A stretch of 46,524 nucleotides of DNA, from positions 1-46,524 of the forward strand of contig NZ_FRCL01000020.1 in assembly GCF_900142885.1 (NCBI RefSeq), read 5' to 3'. Below the pieces are notes generated by a model. It did not search any database and was not told where the DNA came from. It was given only the letters and a program-made list of their open reading frames with translations. The position numbers were made by a program, and so were the translations under genes. This stretch comes from Flavobacterium xinjiangense. Lineage in GTDB: Bacteria > Bacteroidota > Bacteroidia > Flavobacteriales > Flavobacteriaceae. Position 1 is the first letter of the stretch. Each line of letters opens with the position of its first letter. Shown here in pieces: positions 7,345 to 14,092 of the stretch.

Positions 7345-7818
7345 AGTGATAGTGCTTTTTCTTCGGCAAACGAATATGATAAAATCAATTCGTTTTTCAG
7401 TAATGAAATAAACATTTATGAACAAGAATGCTTAAAATCAAATGTATCTGTGTATTTTTGTTATAATTCATTGATGTATAAATTTCAAAAATACGCAGAC
7501 GAAAAAAATAAAATAAAACTTATCGAAAGATTAGATTTTACAGACAAAAACAGAGTTAAGGTTTTGCTAAATAAAGCTTCTTTTAGTTCAAAAAAAGAGG
7601 AATTGAAATTAGCAACTGAAAACTTTGCTTTAATAAAACACGATTTGTTTGAATGGTTGGATAAAACTAAAAATCCTTATTTTTTTATTTTACATCCTTT
7701 TTTCAAATTTGGTTCAGGAATTAATTACATACCAATTCCTTATAAAAAAGACAATATGAGTGGCGTTCAAAATACGGACATAGCTTGTGATTATGCAAAT
7801 TACGTCTTGTTTGGGTAG
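7297..7818 (+). CDS. Hypothetical protein on the opposite strand of the array (cassette C7)
   Basis: The frame encodes up to 173 residues. Its only upstream ATG lies inside site R7, so the first ~16 residues (MNNKLSQKTQSLQTCV) are repeat-encoded. There is no other ATG before the protein-like part (ANEYDKINSFFSNEINIYEQ). The body is helical and charged with no signal peptide or membrane segment; the end (NPYFFILHPFFKFGSGINYIP) is aromatic. No family is recognised. The stop codon lies within the complementary cassette end (GGGTAGCATTATCAC). It is one of two genes running against the array direction. The true start is uncertain. Confidence 0.55.
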   Translation: MNNKLSQKTQSLQTCVSDSAFSSANEYDKINSFFSNEINIYEQECLKSNVSVYFCYNSLMYKFQKYADEKNKIKLIERLDFTDKNRVKVLLNKASFSSKKEELKLATENFALIKHDLFEWLDKTKNPYFFILHPFFKFGSGINYIPIPYKKDNMSGVQNTDIACDYANYVLFG

Positions 7819-7828
7819 CATTATCACT

Positions 7829-7946
7829 AACGTCCCGCCGCTTTGAGATGGTGTGTGGTTCGTAACCTTTCAACTTTCGGCTTTGCAGAAAAGTTGATGC
7901 GAAACGGTAATTCCACTAAATCACACACTAGCTCAAAACGGCTGTT
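7829..7946. repeat. attC-like site R8 (type C)
   Basis: AAC to GTT, 118 bp. The stem is GAGATGGTGTGTG against CACACACTAGCTC. It is nearly identical to R12 along its whole length, including GTTCGTAACC and GATGCGAAACGGTAATTCC in the centre. The flanks are C7 (TTATCACTAAC) and C8 (GTTAGTGGCTG). Confidence 0.9.
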
Positions 7947-8467
7947 AGTGGCTGGTTGTTTTTAGGCGAAATTACGATTTCAACCCAATTTTTTTTAATT
8001 TCTGCTTTTCGAATTGCCGTCGGCAAATTCAAACTTTTCGATTCGGTTTTCTAGTTTCTGCTTTTCACGCTTCTATGGATAAAACCCAACTTCCACGTTT
8101 CTGCTTTTCACGCTTCAACTGGCAAATTCCAATTTTAACACCTCTGCTTTTCACGCCTCAACTGGCAAAATCCAACTTTCACGCCTCTGCTTTTCACGCT
8201 TCTACTGGCAAATTCCAATTTTCAAGTTTCTGCTTTTCACGCTTCTACGGACAAAACCCAATTTTCAAGTTTCTGCTTTTCACATTCCAATTCTCAAGTT
8301 GCAATATTTATATTTTTGATTTTCGCTTTTCAATCTTAAAAACCAAATTTTCACGTTTCTGCTTTTCACGTTCCGATTTTCACGCTTACATTTTCGGTTT
8401 TCTAGGGTAACGAAAACCAATCATTTCAAAATATTTTTCTGCGTAAGTTCGGCTTCAACTTGCCACT
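7947..8467. other. Cassette C8: no credible gene, degenerate ~30-bp repeats
   Basis: The ends pair as GTTAGTGGC..GGTTG and CAACTTGCCACTAAC. Most of the interior repeats the phrase TTTCTGCTTTTCACGCTTC followed by a variant of ACTGGCAAATTCCAA, about ten times between 8060 and 8400. A forward frame of 111 codons (8075-8410) is only a translation of this repeat (FCFSRF, HASAFHAS) and is not a convincing protein. Confidence 0.6.
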
Positions 8468-8593
8468 AACGTCTCGTGGCTTGGCGTCAGTTGGGGATTT
8501 GGTTAGCCAAATGTATCGATTTAAAAACCAACTTCCAAGTACAAAGCCAACTTTAAAGTTTGCCTAAAACCCCAATTGCGCCAAACCGCTGTT
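8468..8593. repeat. attC-like site R9 (type B)
   Basis: AAC to GTT, 126 bp. The arms TTGGCGTCAGTTGGGG and CCCCAATTGCGCCAA pair with one extra T on the left arm, resembling the extrahelical bases of true attC sites, plus a G.T wobble. The flanks are C8 (TTGCCACTAAC) and C9 (GTTAACTGCCG). Confidence 0.85.
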
Positions 8594-9680
8594 AACTGCC
8601 GTATTTTTTCTTCATTATTTTTAGTAATTCAAATAATCCTTTTTGTCCATCTTCAGTTGCACAATTTGTTTGCACAATATATGCTTTTTTTCTCTTTTTG
8701 TCAATTTGAGTATAACAAAAAAATGTGCCATCTGAACCTGCGTGTTCAGATATTTCTCTTTTTTCATCTTTTATGTTTCCCCAACCAATCGAATATTCAT
8801 TTTTACCATAATGTAAATATTCATATGTTTTAGTTTTTAGAAAATTGTCTTTTCCATTTAATCCACTTAGATTTAATTGCACAAATTTTGCATAATCATT
8901 GAGTTGCATACTTAAATCTCCTGCTGGTTCGGCTAAACTTAAATCGTATTTTGTGTTTGGCGAAAGTGATTTTAAAGTATCATTTTCAATCCAATGTCCC
9001 CAAGGTTGATTTAATTCAAATCGGTTTGGCCAACCAAACTTATAATTTAATTTCAATTTTTCTTTTATAACTATGTTTACGAGTTCTTCCCAACTTTTTC
9101 CGCTAACTTTTTCAATCATTAATGTTGCTAAACTATAACCTGCATTTGAATAATTGAAAGTTTTATTATTTTGTTTTACAGGTTCGTTTTTTAAAAGAAA
9201 TTCGCAAAATTGTTTTCTCTTTTCTGATTTAGTTCCAATAAATTTAGGAAGTTTTTCATATTCATTTCCACTTGTAAATGGTTGAATTCTTGCACGATGA
9301 GATAATAAATCTTCTAAAGTTATTTTGTAAAACGCTTCATTACTTTTCTTTTTCCATTTCGGAAATAAGTCGAAAAATTTTGTTTTCCAATTAATTTTGT
9401 TTTGTTCAACAAAATAAGCACAAATAAATCCTGTTATTGCTTTTGTGTTTGAACCCAAATGAAAATAATCATTTGATTTTGCTTCATCTTCTTTGTTTTT
9501 TGATTCTATTTTGTGAAATCCTAAAGTTTGCATTTCAATTATGCTGTCAACTGAAACAATTGCAAATGCAATTTCAGGAATTTTATATTTTATTCTTAAA
9601 CTGTCGGCAATTATATTCAGATTTTGACAATAAATATTAAAAGTTAAAAAGATAAATAATATTGAAAAAAAATTTCTCAT
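8592..9680 (-). CDS. Secreted serine hydrolase, beta-lactamase/DD-peptidase family (cassette C9)
   Basis: The 362-residue protein has a signal peptide (MRNFFSILFIFLTFNIYCQ) and a class C beta-lactamase-like domain. The three motifs are in order: FHLGSNTKAITG (SxxK, around residue 76), FNYSNAGYS (YxN, around 174) and SEHAGSDGTF (HxG, in place of KTG, around 314). Members of this family (PF00144) include esterases, peptidases and penicillin-binding-like enzymes, so resistance cannot be concluded. The stop codon TAA overlaps the GTT core of site R9 (8592-8594), so the gene fills the cassette to its boundary. It is transcribed in the array direction. Confidence 0.85.
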   Translation of the reverse strand: MRNFFSILFIFLTFNIYCQNLNIIADSLRIKYKIPEIAFAIVSVDSIIEMQTLGFHKIESKNKEDEAKSNDYFHLGSNTKAITGFICAYFVEQNKINWKTKFFDLFPKWKKKSNEAFYKITLEDLLSHRARIQPFTSGNEYEKLPKFIGTKSEKRKQFCEFLLKNEPVKQNNKTFNYSNAGYSLATLMIEKVSGKSWEELVNIVIKEKLKLNYKFGWPNRFELNQPWGHWIENDTLKSLSPNTKYDLSLAEPAGDLSMQLNDYAKFVQLNLSGLNGKDNFLKTKTYEYLHYGKNEYSIGWGNIKDEKREISEHAGSDGTFFCYTQIDKKRKKAYIVQTNCATEDGQKGLFELLKIMKKKYGS

Positions 9681-9710
9681 AATATATTCGGTTCTGGTAA
9701 TATGGCAGTT

Positions 9711-9835
9711 AACGTTCTCGCGCTACAGCGGGTTTGGGACTAAATTAAGCCCATTATTCGGATTTGCCAAATCATTACAAATACAAAACCAACTTTCCAT
9801 TAAGCCAATTGCCCAAATCCGTTGTAGCGTGTGTT
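9711..9835. repeat. attC-like site R10 (type A)
   Basis: AAC to GTT, 125 bp. The stem is CTACAGCGGGTTTGGG against CCCAAATCCGTTGTAG. The centre contains CAAATACAAAACCAAC. The flanks are C9 (ATGGCAGTTAAC) and C10 (GTTGGCAGGCG). Confidence 0.9.
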
Positions 9836-9877
9836 GGCAGGCGTAACAATATGCACAAACTTTTTACGCTTCTTGTA

Positions 9878-10459
9878 TTAATTATTTATTCTTTTTTCTT
9901 CTTCCCACGGATAAAGACCATCATAAACTCCTTTGTTGATGAATACACATAAAAATTCTGTAATCGAATTTGTTAATACAAATACATCTTCAACTTTATG
10001 ATATATTTTATAATCTTCAATATTTTCTTGGTTTATTTCAACACTCCACATATCACAATAAATTAAATACTCCGTAAAATGAAATGAGTTGTCACTTATT
10101 AAATAATCATCTTTTTGGTGTTCAATTATTTCAGAAAGTGGTATGAGTCTGAACAAAATATCGTCTGTTTCAAAACCATTACAAAATTCATATAGTATTT
10201 TGAAATCTTTTGGCAATTCTATTTTAATATTTTTAAAATTTTCAATTTCAATTTCAGTAGCAGGTTGGTTAAATTGAATTCCAAGTTGTGAAGCGTTTTC
10301 TTTCATATAATTCAAAACTTCAATTAATGTAGTAGAGGAATTATATGTTATTGTTTTACCAAAATTATTCGTTTTGGAAACATTTTGTGAATTTATTTTT
10401 GCGTCAACTTGAGAATCTGTTTTGTTAGTTATTTTTCTAAAAAAGTTAAAGAAATTCAT
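9878..10459 (-). CDS. SMI1/KNR4 (SUKH)-like protein (cassette C10)
   Basis: About 193 residues from the Met at 10459; the frame continues upstream but enters the cassette end. After a variable N-terminus (MNFFNFFRKITNK..) comes a SUKH-type domain: PATEIEIENFKNI, then ELPKDFKILYEFCNGFETDDILFRLIP, then YLIYCDMWSVEI and FVLTNSITEFLCVFI. SUKH domains are frequent in immunity proteins against contact-dependent or polymorphic toxins, and also occur as stand-alone regulators. No toxin gene accompanies it, which fits an orphan immunity cassette. There is no signal peptide, so it is cytosolic. Confidence 0.7.
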   Translation of the reverse strand: MNFFNFFRKITNKTDSQVDAKINSQNVSKTNNFGKTITYNSSTTLIEVLNYMKENASQLGIQFNQPATEIEIENFKNIKIELPKDFKILYEFCNGFETDDILFRLIPLSEIIEHQKDDYLISDNSFHFTEYLIYCDMWSVEINQENIEDYKIYHKVEDVFVLTNSITEFLCVFINKGVYDGLYPWEEEKRINN

Positions 10460-10502
10460 AGTTGATTTTTTAAGATTCTGGTTTTTTTCAGTTATGCCTG
10501 CC

Positions 10503-10627
10503 AACGTTTGGCAGCTACAAGTGGTTTGGGACTAAATTAAGCCCATTATTCGGATTTGCCAAAATATCCCAAATACAAACCGATTTTTCCATTAAGCCAA
10601 TTACCCAAATCACTTGTAGGTGCGGTT
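10503..10627. repeat. attC-like site R11 (type A)
   Basis: AAC to GTT, 125 bp. The stem is CTACAAGTGGTTTGGG against CCCAAATCACTTGTAG. The bases AGTGG/CACTT replace AGCAG/TGCTT of R6 and GCGGG/CCGTT of R10 on both arms together. The flanks are C10 (TGCCTGCCAAC) and C11 (GTTATGAGCTG). Confidence 0.9.
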
Positions 10628-11094
10628 ATGAGCTGGTTGTTTCTAGCCGATATTCCTGATTATTAACTGATTTTCAGCCATATCTTGGCCGATTAAAAAC
10701 CTAATTCTTGCCCAAATTTCGGCTAAATTTTATTCCCTTTTTTCGTTTCGATTTGACAATCAAAACGATTTTATTTTTATTCTCAATGAAACTTCAATAT
10801 TTAAGTTTCAGTTTTCGCAATCCAATTTAAAACTCCAATTTTCAAGTTCCGCTTTTCAAGTTCCGCTTTTCAGATTCAGTTTAGAAACTCCAAAATTCAA
10901 GTTTGCTTTTCAAGTTTCTGCTTTTGAATTTCTGAATTTCGGATTCAGTTTACAAACTCCAATATTCAAGTTTTGATTTTCAAGTTTCCAATTAAAAATC
11001 CAATTTTCAAGTTTCTGAATTTCGATTTTCTGAGCAACTAAATGCTTTTTTGAAACGTGATTTTAACTGAAATGCTCTTTTTCAACTAGCTCAT
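10628..11094. other. Cassette C11: no gene visible, degenerate repeats
   Basis: The ends pair as GTTATGAGCT..GTTG and CAACTAGCTCATAAC. From about 10790 to 11030 the sequence reiterates phrases such as TTTTCAAGTTCCGC, AACTCCAATTTTCAAG and TTTCTGAATTTCGG. No reading frame with protein-like composition is present on either strand. The first ~150 bp (10640-10790) are not repetitive and I see no feature in them. Confidence 0.6.
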
Positions 11095-11212
11095 AACGTC
11101 CCGCCGCTTTGAGATGGTGTGTGGTTCGTAACCTTCCAATTTTCGGCTTTGCAGAAAATATGATGCGAAACGGTAATTCCACTAAATCACACACTAGCTC
11201 AAAACGGCTGTT
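11095..11212. repeat. attC-like site R12 (type C)
   Basis: AAC to GTT, 118 bp, nearly identical to R8 except for a few central bases. The stem is GAGATGGTGTGTG against CACACACTAGCTC. The flanks are C11 (TAGCTCATAAC) and C12 (GTTAGCGGTAG). Confidence 0.9.
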
Positions 11213-11236
11213 AGCGGTAGTGCTTCTTTTCGTCTG

Positions 11237-12049
11237 CTATTCACTCTGTTTGCCAACTGTCCGCAATGCTTTTTTGATAATGTAAGCTGTTTCTTTTGTT
11301 GGGCTTTTTTTCTCCCACTTTTTACAAATGTCTATCACAAATTGAGGTTGCGTTTTGCTTGCATCGTTTAACCAATTGCCAACGCTGTCTTGTACATACT
11401 TGGCCTTGTCAGATTTCATTGGCTCTAAAATTGTCAAACCTAACTCTGGCTTTTTTTTCAATTCTTCAATATGCTCGCACCAAACGCCTCTTGGTCTTGT
11501 AGCTTCGCTTGCAAATCGTCTAACATTTTCGTCTTTGTGATTTGTCCAACTTGATAATATTTCAATACTTTGGGTCAAGTTTTTTGCAATGCTTGGTCTA
11601 ACAGCTAACCAACAAATTTCTCTTACGCCAAAATGTTTGTCTGCCGAAAAATGTTGGATTTGTTCAAGTTTTTGAGATACGTCCAATTTTTGATTTCTAC
11701 CGATTGTATATGTCGCCCAACAACGAATTAAGTCCGATTTATGGGTTGAAATAATTGTCAGTATTTCAGTGTCGCCATTTTTTAGCGATTGCTCAAAAAG
11801 TCCTGTTCCAATTGCTTCATTAATGGTATTTACGGTTTGCTTTTTCAAGGCTTCAATGCCGGACAATATTGGGGTTAAATATTTTGTCCTACCGAATTGA
11901 TTTAATAAGTTTTCAAGTAAAAGTCGTTGGTCAACCGCCAACCACTCAACAAGATTTGCAGTTTCAATTTGTCCGCTGTTCAGTTGTTCCAAAATGTCTT
12001 TGGGAATGTCTTTTGTCGATTTTGAGCCTTTTCTTTTTACTTCTGTCAT
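11237..12049 (-). CDS. AlkC/AlkD-like HEAT-repeat DNA glycosylase homologue (cassette C12)
   Basis: The 270-residue protein is built of helical HEAT-like repeats. The most telling part is around residues 170-240: NVRRFASEATRPRGVW, then ELGLTILEPMKSDKAKYVQDS and VGNWLNDASKTQPQFV. This matches the conserved stretch of AlkC-type alkylpurine glycosylases (RR..SE..RPR..W, then L.PL..D....YV..SVAN.LND..K). These enzymes remove 3-methyladenine and related lesions without base flipping. There is no signal peptide, and it is predicted to act on the chromosome. The gene is alone in its cassette. The family call is firm, the substrate is inferred. Confidence 0.8.
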   Translation of the reverse strand: MTEVKRKGSKSTKDIPKDILEQLNSGQIETANLVEWLAVDQRLLLENLLNQFGRTKYLTPILSGIEALKKQTVNTINEAIGTGLFEQSLKNGDTEILTIISTHKSDLIRCWATYTIGRNQKLDVSQKLEQIQHFSADKHFGVREICWLAVRPSIAKNLTQSIEILSSWTNHKDENVRRFASEATRPRGVWCEHIEELKKKPELGLTILEPMKSDKAKYVQDSVGNWLNDASKTQPQFVIDICKKWEKKSPTKETAYIIKKALRTVGKQSE

Positions 12050-12103
12050 TTAGTTATTCATTGTCAAGTTGTTCTGTCGGCTCTGTCTCGCAGCATTACC
12101 GCT

Positions 12104-12227
12104 AACGTTCTCGCGCTACAAGCAGTTTGGGATTAAGGAAGCGTAATCTTTCTGATTTGCCAAGTCTTTCAAATACAAACCAATTTTTCCATTAAACCAA
12201 ATCCCCAAATTGCTTGTAGCGTGTGTT
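12104..12227. repeat. attC-like site R13 (type A)
   Basis: AAC to GTT, 124 bp. The stem is CTACAAGCAGTTTGGG against CCCAAATTGCTTGTAG, as in R6. The centre carries CAAATACAAACCAAT. The flanks are C12 (ATTACCGCTAAC) and C13 (GTTATGGGCTG). Confidence 0.9.
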
Positions 12228-12244
12228 ATGGGCTGGTTATTAGC

Positions 12245-12706
12245 TTAGTTTCCGTAACTTTTTGTTTCGGAAAATTCAAAGCCTTTATTTTTGTCACTGT
12301 AATTAAATATCACACTTAATCCACCACCGTTAGCCAAATTGATGTTTTTCCCTTTTGCTGTGGCTAAAAATGGAATAACGTTTACAAAAAAACTTTTCTT
12401 TTTGTATTGTAAAGGAACAATTTTAACCAATATTATTGAGCCTTTATGTGCTTTGATTTCTTTTATAATTTCAGGCGCTCCGTCTAGATAATTAATTTTT
12501 TTGTTATTTATTACTTTTGGCCAATCATACCACATAACAGTTGAATCAAATTGGACATAAATATTTTCGGCCGTTATTTCGGGAAAATTGCAATATTCCT
12601 TCAGCGCATATAAATAAATATTTTCATCTGTTCTTACGTCAGTTGTTAACTCCTGTGATTGGACTTTGATTGAAAAAAGTAGTATTATCAAAAAAAATGT
12701 TCTCAT
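12245..12706 (-). CDS. Exported protein of unknown function (cassette C13)
   Basis: The 153-residue protein starts at the Met at 12706 with a signal peptide (MRTFFLIILLFSIKVQSQ). A longer frame upstream is repeat-derived. The mature part contains YLYALKEYC near its start, VMWYDWPKVINNKKINYLDG and a glycine-rich NLANGGGLSVIFNY, and ends FSETKSYGN. It should be periplasmic or secreted. I do not recognise the family. It is the only gene of the cassette. Confidence 0.7.
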   Translation of the reverse strand: MRTFFLIILLFSIKVQSQELTTDVRTDENIYLYALKEYCNFPEITAENIYVQFDSTVMWYDWPKVINNKKINYLDGAPEIIKEIKAHKGSIILVKIVPLQYKKKSFFVNVIPFLATAKGKNINLANGGGLSVIFNYSDKNKGFEFSETKSYGN

Positions 12707-12735
12707 TTGTAAAGTGTTGTTGTGAACTAGCCCAT

Positions 12736-12859
12736 AACGTCTTGGCACTACAGCGGGTTTGGGGTTAAATTAAGACCATTCTTCGGATTTGCCAAATATT
12801 CAAAGTACAAAGCCATTTTTCCATCAAGCCCAATGCCCAAATACGTTGTAGTGGCTGTT
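12736..12859. repeat. attC-like site R14 (type A)
   Basis: AAC to GTT, 124 bp. The stem is CTACAGCGGGTTTGGG against CCCAAATACGTTGTAG, with one true mismatch besides the wobbles. The flanks are C13 (TAGCCCATAAC) and C14 (GTTGGTGGCTG). Confidence 0.9.
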
Positions 12860-12920
12860 GGTGGCTGGTATTATTTGTCGGGTTAAAATTCAATTTGTCT
12901 CTTTTTCAGTGTGTTAGTTT

Positions 12921-13370
12921 TTATACTCCAAATTGTCTTAAATGATGGTCAAAATGTTTCCATTGTGCAATCGCCCATTCATTTGGTGTCAAATAACCAA
13001 AAAAAGGATGAGGCAGTTTAGTGCATTTTTCAGGTCCAATTTCATAAAATTGTCCAATAAGTTGAATAGCTTTAGTTTTTTCTTTTTCAAAATTCTGTTG
13101 GTTGGTGATAATATAATTTTTCCCTGTTGGACCATTTTTGGAAAATTGTTTCTCACTCACATAACGCCTAACAAAAAATCTACCTAAAATTCTTCCAATT
13201 AACATTCTTTTTTGAGGTTTTTTACCAAGTGAGGTTTCAAGAAAGGCATTTAAATGAGCTAACATTTGAGACACATCCATTTTTCCCCATTGTCTAACAG
13301 CATTTGGTTGAATATTGTCTAATCTTTTTAATATTTCCTCACAGTCTATTTGGTTGTATAAATTGTTCAT
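12921..13370 (-). CDS. DUF1569 (DinB-like fold) protein (cassette C14)
   Basis: The 149-residue protein matches the DUF1569 pattern. It has a start LEEIL-like helix (CEEILKRLDNIQPNA), RQWGKMDVSQMLAHLNAFLETSLGKK around residue 27, a middle with AIQLIGQFYEIGPEKC, and a conserved end HPFFGYLTPNEWAIAQWKHFDHHLRQFG. His residues at MLAHL and at FDHHLRQF are candidate metal ligands, as in DinB-like four-helix proteins, some of which are thiol-dependent transferases. It is cytosolic. The actual substrate is unknown. It is alone in its cassette, in the array direction. Confidence 0.8.
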   Translation of the reverse strand: MNNLYNQIDCEEILKRLDNIQPNAVRQWGKMDVSQMLAHLNAFLETSLGKKPQKRMLIGRILGRFFVRRYVSEKQFSKNGPTGKNYIITNQQNFEKEKTKAIQLIGQFYEIGPEKCTKLPHPFFGYLTPNEWAIAQWKHFDHHLRQFGV

Positions 13371-13422
13371 TTTTTTTATTTGTCAGTTGGTTCGTTTACG
13401 TTGGTTCGGTACACTTGCCACC

Positions 13423-13547
13423 AACGTTCCCTTGCTCTTACGTCCGTTGTGGATTTTTATGACCGATGTTTAAGTTCAAGACAAATAATTATTCACTCAA
13501 AAATTAACAAATTAAGCCCGATACCACAATAGCGTAAAGCAAGTGTT
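13423..13547. repeat. attC-like site R15 (diverged)
   Basis: AAC to GTT, 125 bp, the site nearest to the recombinase. The arms CGTCCGTTGTGG and CCACAATAGCG, with TTGC..TTACG outside, pair with bulges. The centre is A-rich and lacks the CCAAATACAAAACC core. The flanks are C14 (TTGCCACCAAC) and C15 (GTTAGCGTTTAG). Confidence 0.8.
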
Positions 13548-13578
13548 AGCGTTTAGTGCTCGAAAAAATAATGTTATT

Positions 13579-14082
13579 ATGGAAAAATACAACAAAGAAG
13601 AACTTAAAAAAATTGCTCACTCATTAGGAATTAGACTTTTTGAAAGCGTTATGTCGCACAACAAAAAAGACAAACAATTACCAAATGAATTTTACCGAAA
13701 TTATTATCAATCTGAAACTGATAATACATTTGAAAAACTGATTGAAAAAGGTTTTGCAGTAAAAGACGAAAGATTGAATTTAAACTACTACTTCATTACT
13801 GATATAGGAATTGAGAAGTTCAGAACTGAATTTGAAGAATTGGTTAATTATCAACCAAAAAAAGAAAGGGATTTAAGCTACTTGAAAAACCGTATAAATT
13901 TCTATTGTGATTTTTATAATTATAGGTTTTGCGAAGATAATTCAGAACACGTTATTTCTGCTTATGTAAATTACTTTTTAAAAGGATTTTATATGTCGCA
14001 CACTACAAATGATTGCGTGATTAGATTTAAGCGTGAATTACGTTCTTTTAAAAACGTTCTCGTTACCGAAGAAGTTCTTTAG
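13579..14082 (+). CDS. Hypothetical protein on the opposite strand of the array (cassette C15)
   Basis: The 167-residue protein starts at MEKYNKEELKKIAHSLGIRL; an upstream in-frame ATG at 13543 lies in the repeat boundary and is less likely. It is charged and cytosolic. The stretch LIEKGFAVKDERLNLNYYFITDIGIEKFRTEFEEL has the look of a winged-helix wing and recognition region, and YCDFYNYRFCEDN follows, but I cannot name the family. It is the first cassette after the candidate attI and one of two genes on the + strand. The stop TAG falls in the complementary cassette end. Confidence 0.65.
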   Translation: MEKYNKEELKKIAHSLGIRLFESVMSHNKKDKQLPNEFYRNYYQSETDNTFEKLIEKGFAVKDERLNLNYYFITDIGIEKFRTEFEELVNYQPKKERDLSYLKNRINFYCDFYNYRFCEDNSEHVISAYVNYFLKGFYMSHTTNDCVIRFKRELRSFKNVLVTEEVL

Positions 14083-14092
14083 CATTAACGCT

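Noticed and set aside
8075..8410. Forward reading frame of 111 codons in C8
   Set aside because: It is a translation of a ~30-bp degenerate repeat (FCFSRF, HAS, QFSS phrases), has no domain-like composition and no partner; the same text in C2 and C11 is interrupted by stops.
895..13547. CRISPR array or REP/ERIC-type dispersed repeats
   Set aside because: The repeats are 116-127 bp, differ substantially from each other, contain long internal inverted repeats, and the units between them are genes of 400-2150 bp rather than uniform spacers. The end complementarity of each unit is not explained by dispersed repeats.
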